A stretch of DNA of 64,000 bases from assembly GCF_009832865.1 (NCBI RefSeq), contig NZ_CP047130.1:1736001-1800000 (forward strand), given 5' to 3'. The notes below the pieces were generated by a model that worked only from the letters and a program-made list of their open reading frames with translations, was not told where the DNA came from and searched no databases. This document shows positions 45,225 to 53,770 of the stretch, piece after piece. Origin of the DNA: Colwellia sp. 20A7 (GTDB taxonomy: Bacteria; Pseudomonadota; Gammaproteobacteria; Enterobacterales; Alteromonadaceae). How positions within the stretch are numbered: position 1 is the first letter of the stretch; each line of letters opens with the position of its first letter. The translations under genes and the position numbers were made by a program.

Positions 45225-48200
45225 TTATTGGTTATTTTCAATAATAAGCTTTCGCTGAGCTTGTTTCGGGGTTTCTTGATATTTATCTTTAAAGCATTTC
45301 GAAAAGTGGGGCAAGGTTGTAAAACCACAAGATATTGATATATGGGAAATACTATCACCGAATTTTAGCATTTCATATGCGCATTGAAGTCGATATTCTC
45401 GAATAATATCTTTAGGTTTTTGTGATAGGTAAAGTTCTGATTTACGTCTTAAAGTTCTTTCATCCATTGCTAATAACTCTGACAGTTTTTTTACATTAAA
45501 TTCGGGATCAGGAAAGTGTATTTTTAAAAACTCTCTAGTTCGTTGAATAAATTTATTAGCAGTACTATCGCCTGATAGCTCTATTTGTAAATGGTTAGCT
45601 GCTACTGCCGTAATTATATTTCTAGTTTCGGTTGATGAATTTAATAAATTTGCAATTTTCAATTTTAATATTTCGCCACTAAAAGGTTTACTGACATAAT
45701 CTGTAGCGCCAACTTGCAAGCCTTGTTTTTGGCTTGCTATATCACTTTTTGCGGTAAGTAAAATGATAGGGCATTTACTATATGGTTTATCGCTTGTTCT
45801 GATAAATTGACATAATTCAAAGCCATTCATTAATGGCATCATCACATCAGATAAAATTAAGTCAGGTTGAAATCCATCAATAAGCTCAACGGCTTCTTTT
45901 CCATTGTGTGCGCTTAAAACTTCATAGTTTGATGCCAGTAATTCAGTCAGAAATTGGTTTATTTCTAGGTTATCTTCAACAATAAGTAGTTTGATATTAC
46001 ACTGATTTAGACCGATGTTGGTTTGTAAGCTAGCCTCACGACTGCTTTTATCCTCTATTAATGTCTGATCAATGTTAAAAATCAAATCAATAGGTAAGGA
46101 AACAATAAATTGAACTAGATTGGGTTGGGTATTATCTAAAGTTAACATGCCTTGATAAGACTCAGCTAACTCTCTACTAGAGGAAAGGCCTATTCCTTGT
46201 CCCTCCGTTTGATAGTGATGTTCAAGACGGTAAAACTTTTCAAAAATAATGTTTTCGTATTGTGTTGGGATATTATCCCCTACATTGCTGACTCTAATAA
46301 TGCAAAAAGGAGTTTCTAGCATACAGGTGATTTTAATTTCACTTGCATTGTGTGCATATTTAATGGCGTTTGAAACAAGGTTACTCAAAATTGTCTCTAA
46401 TGTTTCAGTTTCAATTATTAGCTCTATATTAGTTTTGCAATCAAGCGTCAAGGTTAGTTCTTTTTCTGAGGCTAAAGTGGAAAAATTATTAATGACTTGT
46501 ATGCAGGAATTCTTCAGCTCAACAATTGATTTATTTGCTGTTGATTGTTCGTTGTTAGCAAGCGATAACAACTGTTCAACAAGATTAAATAAGCGTTTTC
46601 CATTATGTTTGATATTGCTCATCTTTTTATTATTTTCGGCGCTTAATTCTGTATTGGATACAGTTTCCAAAGCGTTAAAAATTAATGTTAATGGTGTTTT
46701 TAATTCGTGCGATATGTTTTCAATAAAATGCTGCTTTTCTTTAAGTAGTTTTTCAACTTCATTTTTGCTTTGTAATATCTCTACGGTTTTTAATTTAACC
46801 TGACTTTTAAGTTGATTTTCACGTTTACTATGTTCCTTTTGCCGAGCTAACATATAAAGATAAATGCCGGTGATAATAGCAATGATATATAAAGTAAGTG
46901 CTGTCCAAGAATAATAAAATGGCGGTGTAACTGTTAGCATTAGTGTTGTGGGATTATTAGACCACATACCTTCGTTATTACTGGAGTCAATTTCAATTTT
47001 ATACTGCCCAAACGCTAGCTTTCTAAATGTTAAGTCTTTGAAGTTAGGGTTGATGCTTGACCAGTAGCCGTTATCGACTCTATAGCGATACTGATTTTCT
47101 TCTGGCTGAGTAAATTCATTATTAGCCACAGAGAGTGAGAAGGGCTGATCATCATAACTGAGTTGTAATTTATCTGCGTAGCCTATCCATTGGTCTAAAC
47201 CTTGATGTAATTCAGGTGTGATCAGCTGGTCTTTAATTCTAAGTTGGCTAAAAAATGTGTTTTTGGGAATATTTGGGTTAGAGCCCATATGCTTTTCTGG
47301 ATTAAAACTAAGTACACCATTTAAACCGCCAAAAAATATTGTACCGTCTTCGGCGTGAAACGCGCTCTCTGAATCAAATTCAATTTCCGATAACGGAGCT
47401 GAAAATTTATAGTGCTTTATTATCGGCTCGCATTGATAGTTAAATGCGACTGGGTATCTGTGACAAGGGATCATTTTATCAAGCCCTCCAGCGGAGCTAA
47501 TCCACAGACTCCCTAATGTATCTTCAAAAATAGCATAAATAACATTGCTCGAAAGACCATCTTTCATCGTGTAATGATGGAAACTTTTACCATCATTTTT
47601 TAATAAATTAAGACCTCCACCCCAAGTTCCAACCCAAATGTCTTGGTGGCTATCAACTTTAATGGCAAATATTAAATCATTAGATAAACTATCTAGTTGT
47701 TCGGGATCATGATTAAAGTTTTTCCATTCGTGACTTAGCGTATTAAATTTATATAAACCTCTCGCATAAGTGTATTTTTCTTGTTCTTTTGATTTATTAA
47801 AGTGAGTACCTATCCATAAATTGTTTTTATTATCAGGGCTTAATGCTCTAACCATTGGCGAAGTATCATTGTCTTCTACTGGAGAATAATTGGTAAATTC
47901 GTGAGACTTTGTTGAAAAAGAAGTGATCCCTCGGCCATGACCTATCCATAAGTTATGCTCTTTTCCTTCATGTAAATTGAAAATGTGATCTTGCCAACCA
48001 TTTTGTTTAAATCGCTGCCATTTTTGGGTTTGTTCGTTAAATAAATTAAGGCCTCCTCCTTCTGTGCCTGCCCAAATGTTACCTTGTGCATCTTCAAGTA
48101 GTGCTCTTACATGATTATTTGACAAGGCGTTTTTGTCATTTTTACGATGAGAAAAATAATCCCATTTTTTAGTTTGGCTGTGATAGCGGCTAATACCTTT

Positions 48201-49484
48201 ATCTTGGCTACCCAACCATAAGCGATTTTTAGAATCATACATAATTGCACGACTCAATGTGCTAATAGGACCAAAGGATGACTTAGGATCAAAAAGGTAG
48301 TTATTAAATGTGGGCCGGTTAAAAGTTACTTTGGCAATACCCTGTGAGGTTATCATCCATAAGTTTTGTGAGGTATCACTAAAAATATTAAGTATCTCGT
48401 TGCTTACGTCACTTTTGGGGAAAGCGCCTAATTGGATACGTTTCATTGTTTGGCTAGCATAATCATATTCGACTAATGAACTGGGTAATGCTATCCAAAG
48501 TCTTCCATCCATTTTTTTTATCGCGAGGGCTTCGTTGGTTTCAGATTGATTAAAGCGCTTCGGTTGAAAGTGTTTGAGCAGCTTGTTTTCTACTGACAGT
48601 TGGTAAATACCATTTTGAGCTGTTATCCAATAACTAGAATCACTTTCAATAAGTATATCTAGCAGCTTATTCGATGAAGAGTCCGTAGCGAAAACTAATT
48701 TAGTTTCGCCTGTTTTATTATTAATTTTATAGACTGACTCATTGGTTAAAACCCAACTATAGCCTTTATTGTAAATGAATTTATCTACGGGTTTATTCTT
48801 TAAAGAATTAGATGTTAGTGGTGTGAATTGTTTTTGCTCCTCTTGCCAAAAATAAACCCCTTGGCTTGTTGCTAGGGCCATTTGATTATCAGTGAAGTAA
48901 CTAACTTGATTAAAAATCAGTAGCTCATCAGGCTCCTGATTGGCGATAGGAATTGCAGTGAGTAATTGTGTGTTGGCATTATAAATAAATACACCTGAAT
49001 CAGTGGTTAACCAAATTGTCCCTTTTTTATCAACAAAAACCTGATGACCGGTTAGCTCTATTAATTTACCGTGTAGATCTCTGAATGAGACTTTAGCTAG
49101 TTTCCATTCTCGTTTGTCTAATCGAAAAATACCATTAGAAAAATTTAAAAACCAAATTCCTTTTTGGTTATCTTCATAAATGTGGGCAACATTTAATGGC
49201 TTTTCTCCTGTGTCATTCAACTGAACGGCTAACTTGTTAAATTGCCCACCTAAATTCCAATTAACATCAGTTTCTGTACCAGCCCAGATAATACCATCGC
49301 TATCTTGAAAAATAGTATGCAAATTTGAGTTACTTAATCCTTGTTCTTTACCAAGGTAATCAATAGATACTGCCAAACTAGCGGGTGAAAAAAACAAGAT
49401 AAACAATACCCCCCAAGAAAAGGAGAGTAGTGAAGAGTTATTTTTTATTATTTTTGATGGCATAGTAAATTGTTTATACGTCAT
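45225..49484 (-). CDS. Hybrid two-component sensor with AraC-type output
   Basis: The 1419-residue product is a one-protein signalling system. After a signal anchor (about residues 20-40) comes a periplasmic double beta-propeller with many Reg_prop repeats (e.g. IFQDSDGIIWAGTE, ALLEDAQGNIWAGTEGGGLN), then a Y_Y_Y domain and one membrane helix (ALTLYIIAIITGIYLYMLAR). Inside are HisKA (FIENISHELKTPLTLIFNAL), HATPase (NLVSNAIKYAHNAS, GQGIGLSSSRELAESYQG), a receiver (LIVEDNLEINQF, LILSDVMMPLMNGF, ATDYVSKPF) and a HTH_18 AraC domain (ISCGFTTLPHFSKCFKDKYQ). This class is best known for polysaccharide sensing. It lies divergent from an ECF sigma gene. Start uncertain: ATG 49463 is an alternative. 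Confidence 0.92.
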   Translation of the reverse strand: MTYKQFTMPSKIIKNNSSLLSFSWGVLFILFFSPASLAVSIDYLGKEQGLSNSNLHTIFQDSDGIIWAGTETDVNWNLGGQFNKLAVQLNDTGEKPLNVAHIYEDNQKGIWFLNFSNGIFRLDKREWKLAKVSFRDLHGKLIELTGHQVFVDKKGTIWLTTDSGVFIYNANTQLLTAIPIANQEPDELLIFNQVSYFTDNQMALATSQGVYFWQEEQKQFTPLTSNSLKNKPVDKFIYNKGYSWVLTNESVYKINNKTGETKLVFATDSSSNKLLDILIESDSSYWITAQNGIYQLSVENKLLKHFQPKRFNQSETNEALAIKKMDGRLWIALPSSLVEYDYASQTMKRIQLGAFPKSDVSNEILNIFSDTSQNLWMITSQGIAKVTFNRPTFNNYLFDPKSSFGPISTLSRAIMYDSKNRLWLGSQDKGISRYHSQTKKWDYFSHRKNDKNALSNNHVRALLEDAQGNIWAGTEGGGLNLFNEQTQKWQRFKQNGWQDHIFNLHEGKEHNLWIGHGRGITSFSTKSHEFTNYSPVEDNDTSPMVRALSPDNKNNLWIGTHFNKSKEQEKYTYARGLYKFNTLSHEWKNFNHDPEQLDSLSNDLIFAIKVDSHQDIWVGTWGGGLNLLKNDGKSFHHYTMKDGLSSNVIYAIFEDTLGSLWISSAGGLDKMIPCHRYPVAFNYQCEPIIKHYKFSAPLSEIEFDSESAFHAEDGTIFFGGLNGVLSFNPEKHMGSNPNIPKNTFFSQLRIKDQLITPELHQGLDQWIGYADKLQLSYDDQPFSLSVANNEFTQPEENQYRYRVDNGYWSSINPNFKDLTFRKLAFGQYKIEIDSSNNEGMWSNNPTTLMLTVTPPFYYSWTALTLYIIAIITGIYLYMLARQKEHSKRENQLKSQVKLKTVEILQSKNEVEKLLKEKQHFIENISHELKTPLTLIFNALETVSNTELSAENNKKMSNIKHNGKRLFNLVEQLLSLANNEQSTANKSIVELKNSCIQVINNFSTLASEKELTLTLDCKTNIELIIETETLETILSNLVSNAIKYAHNASEIKITCMLETPFCIIRVSNVGDNIPTQYENIIFEKFYRLEHHYQTEGQGIGLSSSRELAESYQGMLTLDNTQPNLVQFIVSLPIDLIFNIDQTLIEDKSSREASLQTNIGLNQCNIKLLIVEDNLEINQFLTELLASNYEVLSAHNGKEAVELIDGFQPDLILSDVMMPLMNGFELCQFIRTSDKPYSKCPIILLTAKSDIASQKQGLQVGATDYVSKPFSGEILKLKIANLLNSSTETRNIITAVAANHLQIELSGDSTANKFIQRTREFLKIHFPDPEFNVKKLSELLAMDERTLRRKSELYLSQKPKDIIREYRLQCAYEMLKFGDSISHISISCGFTTLPHFSKCFKDKYQETPKQAQRKLIIENNQ

Positions 49485-49722
49485 TTTAGCAGTAAGTCAT
49501 TATTGTCGCATTTCAGACAAACATCGTAAAACTATTTATTTTTAACGTGTTAAATCATGATTCATATAATAAAAAATTATTCCGAACCTATTTAGACCGT
49601 TTTTGATAAAAAAACGCCCGGTTTCGATAAACGCTAAAATTGCTTTGGCCCTATCATAGATACATTGTTTAAGTGCTCACCTGTAGTGTTAAATGTTACA
49701 TAAATGAGCGAAGGAGAACTTA
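49485..49722. other. Spacer upstream of the hybrid sensor gene
   Basis: I see no gene or strong hairpin. It probably holds the divergent promoters of the hybrid sensor and the small relic that follows. Box assignment was not possible. Confidence 0.35.
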
Positions 49723-49835
49723 ATGAAGAATAAGCTGTAGGCGTTTTAGTTGCCTTAATAACTTCTTTTGTATTTACATTAGTGGATCAATTTCGTGATT
49801 TATCACAAGTTATTCCTAGCGATTTCTGTTGGTGA
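49723..49835 (+). pseudogene. Decayed small membrane or exported protein gene
   Basis: AAGGAGAA stands just before ATG 49723, an excellent ribosome site, but the frame stops after MKNKL. One base shift continues with VLVALITSFVFTLVDQFRDL then SQVIPSDFCW and a stop, a hydrophobic helix plus polar tail. It looks like a frameshifted gene for a short signal-anchored protein of about 35 residues. No family is recognisable. It lies between the hybrid sensor and the sigma gene. Confidence 0.4.
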
Positions 49836-49922
49836 TACAACCCTTAATTAATTTATTCAATCTATAAACTTACTAATAGTTTATAGATTCTACTAAACCC
49901 CTTAAGAAGAGTTTACTTTACT

Positions 49923-50447
49923 ATGCTTAATGAACGGCAGCTTGTTGCTTTAGTACAAGAAAGTATTCCTTATGACACGCATTTATTTCAGCAATTAATT
50001 ACACCGTATTTACCTGTGTTAAAAGGGTATTGTGTGAAGTTGCTAAATAATCAGTCTGATGCTGAAGATGTTGTACAAGAAATTCTTATAAAAATATTAC
50101 ACAATCTAAAAAATTTTAAGTGGGTGGTGTCGTTCCGAGCATGGCTATTCAAAATAGCTCATAATGAGTGTATTAATAAGATAAGAGAGAGGCGTTGGGA
50201 TCTTATTGATGATAATGAAGAATACCTCGAAAACTTAATAGACGAAGAAAATTATGGCGAAGACTCAGTTTACGTATTATCCGAGTTAATACAATACTTA
50301 TCATTTACTGATCGTAACATTATGTTGTTACGATATCGTACTGAATTAGACTTTAAGGAAATTGCCGACATTCATCATTTAAAACTTTCAGCAGTAAAGA
50401 TGCGACATAAACGGGTTATCGAATTTTTAAAAGAAAAGTTAAAGTAA
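49923..50447 (+). CDS. ECF-type RNA polymerase sigma factor
   Basis: The 174-residue product has sigma region 2 (LKGYCVKLLNNQSDAEDVVQ then EILIKILHNL, with RAWLFKIAHNECINKIRERR as the -10 binding part) and region 4 (LSFTDRNIMLLRYRTELDFK then EIADIHHLKLSAVKMRHKRV). No region 1 or 3, so it is an ECF factor. No anti-sigma gene follows; the next gene is nth on the opposite strand, 8 bp from its stop. It is divergent from a hybrid sensor with a relic gene between them. Its regulon is unknown. Confidence 0.9.
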   Translation: MLNERQLVALVQESIPYDTHLFQQLITPYLPVLKGYCVKLLNNQSDAEDVVQEILIKILHNLKNFKWVVSFRAWLFKIAHNECINKIRERRWDLIDDNEEYLENLIDEENYGEDSVYVLSELIQYLSFTDRNIMLLRYRTELDFKEIADIHHLKLSAVKMRHKRVIEFLKEKLK

Positions 50448-50454
50448 TAGGGGA

Positions 50455-51114
50455 TTACTCTGTTTTTTCCTTGAAATCACATAAATCTTCTATAATACAC
50501 GAACCACATTTAGGTTTACGAGCTGTGCAAGTGTATCGTCCATGTAAAATGAACCAGTGATGTAAATTAAACATAAATTCTGTTTTGTTTGGAGTATTCT
50601 TGATGATGGCCTGCTCTGTTTGTTCAACCGTTTTACCTTTTGCATAGCCCGTACGGTTTGCCAGCCGCTGAATGTGAGTATCAACGGCTAAAAAGTAGTT
50701 ACCTTCATTATCTTTAAGCCAACCAAAAGCTGTGTTTAGTACAACATTTGCTGTTTTTCTACCAACACCGGGCAATGCTTCAAGTGCAGCTCTATTTTCT
50801 GGTACTTCACCACCGTGTAAATCGACTAACATTTGACAGGTTTTCATGGTGTTTTTAGCTTTGGTATTAAATAAGCCTATGGTTTTCACATAAGATATTA
50901 AACCCTCTAACCCTAAATCGAGTATTGCCTGAGGTGTGTTCGCTACAGGGTATAATTTAGCGGTTGCTTTATTTACACCAACATCAGTTGCTTGAGCAGA
51001 AAGGAGTACTGCTATTAGTAATTCAAATGGTGTATTAAAATTTAATTCTGTTGTTGGCTCTGGATTATTTTCACGCAGCCTAGTTAGCATTTCTAATCGT
51101 TTAGCTCTATTCAT
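50455..51114 (-). CDS. nth: Endonuclease III
   Basis: The 219-residue product has the helix-hairpin-helix with catalytic Lys (ALPGVGRKTANVVLN), the catalytic Asp in FLAVDTHIQRLANRTG and the C-terminal iron-sulfur motif CTARKPKCGSCIIEDLC, spaced as C-x6-C-x2-C-x5-C. It removes oxidised pyrimidines from DNA and cleaves the abasic site. It is the last gene of the rnf cluster, 43 bp after rnfE, the usual order in gammaproteobacteria. Confidence 0.95.
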   Translation of the reverse strand: MNRAKRLEMLTRLRENNPEPTTELNFNTPFELLIAVLLSAQATDVGVNKATAKLYPVANTPQAILDLGLEGLISYVKTIGLFNTKAKNTMKTCQMLVDLHGGEVPENRAALEALPGVGRKTANVVLNTAFGWLKDNEGNYFLAVDTHIQRLANRTGYAKGKTVEQTEQAIIKNTPNKTEFMFNLHHWFILHGRYTCTARKPKCGSCIIEDLCDFKEKTE

Positions 51115-51157
51115 GTGTATAGGTCACTATTGTTTATTGCAGTTCATCATATTTTAC

Positions 51158-51952
51158 TTATGAGTCAAAGTTAACTCTAACTCGCTCAATAGTGGCTTTG
51201 TCTTCTTTTGGCTGACGTTGTTTTATATAAGTATCAATACTGTTTTTAAGTGCAATGATAAAGCCCATAGCAATAAATGCTCCAGGAGGAAGTATTGCTA
51301 ACAAAAACTGACTATCTAATTGCACAACTTCAATTCGTAAAACAGTTGCCCAATCACCAAAGAGTAAGTTGGCACCATCAAACAATGTACCTTGTCCTAA
51401 AATTTCTCGAATAGCGCCTAACAAAATTAACACTAATGCAAAGCCAAGTCCCATCATTAAACCATCAAAGCTTGCTTGCTTTATTGGGTTTTTAGATGCA
51501 TAGGCTTCTGCTCTACCAATAATGGCACAATTGGTTACGATTAAAGGGAGAAATATCCCCAATGATTGATAAATACCGTAAGTGTATGCGTTCATTAATA
51601 GCTGAACACAAGTAACAAATGATGCAATAATTAAGACGAAAATAGGTATACGAATTTCTTTAGGTACCCAATGTCGAATAGCCGAAACAGTTGCATTAGA
51701 TGCGACTAAAACTAACAAGGTAGCAAGCCCCAAACCTAGAGCATTGGTCACAGTAGCAGTTACTGCTAGCAATGGACAAAGACCGAGTAATTGAACTATA
51801 CCAGGGTTGTTTTTCCATAACCCTTGGATAGCTAATTCTTTATATTCAGCTTTTAGCGCTTTTTTGGCCAATACTTTTTCTGCTAATTGTTGCTCATGCT
51901 CAATAGGATTGTCTGGCGATTGAGGAGCTTCATTCTTATCATTAGTACTCAT
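51158..51952 (-). CDS. rnfE: Rnf electron-transport complex subunit E
   Basis: The chosen ATG at 51952 gives [20 protein letters not shown] and overlaps the rnfG stop by 11 nt; an earlier in-frame start at 51988 is less likely. About six transmembrane helices (e.g. [40 protein letters not shown] segments) and [20 protein letters not shown] are typical of RnfE. It is an inner-membrane core subunit of the ferredoxin:NAD oxidoreductase that pumps ions. The N-terminus carries about 45 extra polar residues compared with shorter homologues. Confidence 0.92.
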   Translation of the reverse strand: MSTNDKNEAPQSPDNPIEHEQQLAEKVLAKKALKAEYKELAIQGLWKNNPGIVQLLGLCPLLAVTATVTNALGLGLATLLVLVASNATVSAIRHWVPKEIRIPIFVLIIASFVTCVQLLMNAYTYGIYQSLGIFLPLIVTNCAIIGRAEAYASKNPIKQASFDGLMMGLGFALVLILLGAIREILGQGTLFDGANLLFGDWATVLRIEVVQLDSQFLLAILPPGAFIAMGFIIALKNSIDTYIKQRQPKEDKATIERVRVNFDS

Positions 51953-52673
51953 TAGTAGCCTCATATTCAGGTTGAGGTTTTTGATCACCTATCAAGCAGC
52001 TATTAGGAAGCGTTAATAATGTGCTTTTGTTTTCTGTAAAAAATAATAGCGTGTTTTTCACCGCTTTAACGACAGCTCTTGGTGTAATGGTTGCACCGGT
52101 AAATTGATCAAAAACACCACCATCTTTTGATACTTGCCAGCGTTTGTCTTGCTCTGAAAGTAATTTTTTGTCATTAAAGGTTGTGATCCAGTTACTTTTC
52201 TTGAGTTCAACTTTATCACCTAAACCAGGTGTTTCCTGATGCTTTAATACCCTGACACCACTAATACTGTTATCAATGTTGATAGCAACAATCAGTTCAA
52301 TTTTGCCATTATAACCATCGGTAGCGGTACTTGTGATGGCTACCGCTACAGGAGAGTTGTTATTACGAGCAATGTAGGCTTTTTGGACTATGTTATTATT
52401 CTTAGAGCTGCCAAGTAAAGTTGAGCTAACGCTTACACAGTCTTGAGTTATCTCGTTGTTGTAACTACTTGGTTCAATTATCTCGTGTAGTGTATTTAAC
52501 AATTGTAATTGTGTTTGTTCTTGTATTCTATCTTTTGTTAACTCATTAACTAAGCCAACGATGGCAGTACATACGATAGCGAATATAGCCAGTATTTGAC
52601 TATTTTTTTGTATCGGTAAACGAAATGCCGATTTTTTGTTAGCATCTTTATTAGGGGGTAAAGAGTTAGTCAT
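51942..52673 (-). CDS. rnfG: Rnf electron-transport complex subunit G
   Basis: The 243-residue product has one N-terminal membrane helix ([20 protein letters not shown]) and a periplasmic FMN-binding domain with the covalent-FMN threonine in [20 protein letters not shown], consistent with the usual SGATxTS-type motif. [20 protein letters not shown] is also typical. It carries electrons between RnfD and the rest of the complex. It starts 3 bp after rnfD on the same strand and overlaps rnfE. Confidence 0.93.
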   Translation of the reverse strand: MTNSLPPNKDANKKSAFRLPIQKNSQILAIFAIVCTAIVGLVNELTKDRIQEQTQLQLLNTLHEIIEPSSYNNEITQDCVSVSSTLLGSSKNNNIVQKAYIARNNNSPVAVAITSTATDGYNGKIELIVAINIDNSISGVRVLKHQETPGLGDKVELKKSNWITTFNDKKLLSEQDKRWQVSKDGGVFDQFTGATITPRAVVKAVKNTLLFFTENKSTLLTLPNSCLIGDQKPQPEYEATNEY

Positions 52674-52676
52674 TAT

Positions 52677-53768
52677 TTAACCTTTGTCACTATCAATATC
52701 ATGGCCGTAGGTACGCGGACGAGTATACTGATCTATTAAAGGAGCTGTCATATTACAAAGTAATACAGCAAAGGCAATACCATCAGGATAGCCACCAAAG
52801 GTTCTAATTAAATACACTAATAACCCTGCAAAAGCACCCATAATTAATCGACCTTTTACACTTGTAGCACCAGTAACCGGGTCTGTTAATATAAAAAAGG
52901 CACCTAACATACAACCACCAGTTACCCAGTGGAAAAGGGTAGAAGCATTCGTGTCAGGGCTTAAGCTATAAGCAATAAAAGAACAAACGAATAGACTTAA
53001 TAAAAAACTAACAGGCGTTTGCCAAGCAATTCCTTTTTTAGCTATTAATATTAAACCGCCAATTAAAAATGCAATATTTACCCATTCCCAGCCAAAAGCA
53101 AAACCTAAACTTAAGTCCATATCATTAGAGTACAAGCTATTCTGTATGGTTTCTAATGCGGTATAGCCTAAATTAATACTCGTTTTTAAAGTGTCTAACG
53201 GCGTGGCCATTGTGAAACCGTCAATGTTAGTACGAAGTTGCTCGACCGAGTATCCTTCATTAGTAAAACCTGTAAATATTGTTGTTAACGTGTTGGTAAA
53301 ACCTAAATCTATACTCATCAGAGATAATGGCGGTTGCCATGATGTCATTTGAACAGGAAAAGAAATAAGTAACATAACGTAGGCTGCCATAGCAGGATTA
53401 AATGGGTTATGTCCTAAACCACCATAAAGCTGTTTTACCACTAAAATAGCAAATGCAGCGCCAATAACTGAAATCCACCATGGAGCCACAGCTGGTAGGC
53501 AAATACCAAGTAGTATTGCCGTTAGTATGGCACTACCATCAAAAAGTTGTTTGCGTATATGTTTTGTATTACTTCTTAACGACAAAGCAATAAACTCACA
53601 GAGTAATACTGTGGTTATCGCTAATGTTATATGAATCACATTACCCCAACCAAAAAAATACCATTGAGCGAATATTCCAGGAAATAAAGCATAAATTACT
53701 AAACGCATTAAAGCCGAGGTTTCGGTTTGATTGTGATTATGGGGCGAACTTGCTATCCAAAATGCCAT
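52677..53768 (-). CDS. rnfD: Rnf electron-transport complex subunit D
   Basis: The 363-residue integral membrane protein has about nine to ten helices. The FMN attachment site lies in DGFTMATPLDTLKTSINLGY, and LYGGLGHNPFNPAMAAYVML and FILTDPVTGATSVKGRLIMG are conserved landmarks. It translocates ions with RnfG and RnfE. It follows rnfC by 2 bp. Confidence 0.95.
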   Translation of the reverse strand: MAFWIASSPHNHNQTETSALMRLVIYALFPGIFAQWYFFGWGNVIHITLAITTVLLCEFIALSLRSNTKHIRKQLFDGSAILTAILLGICLPAVAPWWISVIGAAFAILVVKQLYGGLGHNPFNPAMAAYVMLLISFPVQMTSWQPPLSLMSIDLGFTNTLTTIFTGFTNEGYSVEQLRTNIDGFTMATPLDTLKTSINLGYTALETIQNSLYSNDMDLSLGFAFGWEWVNIAFLIGGLILIAKKGIAWQTPVSFLLSLFVCSFIAYSLSPDTNASTLFHWVTGGCMLGAFFILTDPVTGATSVKGRLIMGAFAGLLVYLIRTFGGYPDGIAFAVLLCNMTAPLIDQYTRPRTYGHDIDSDKG

Positions 53769-53770
53769 AA

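Noticed and set aside
46249..46803. 184-codon frame opposite the hybrid sensor gene
   Set aside because: Antisense shadow of a clear coding region, with no signature of its own.
45225..49484. Hybrid sensor as evidence of transfer from Bacteroidetes
   Set aside because: Such proteins also occur in Alteromonadales, and composition does not differ visibly from neighbours.
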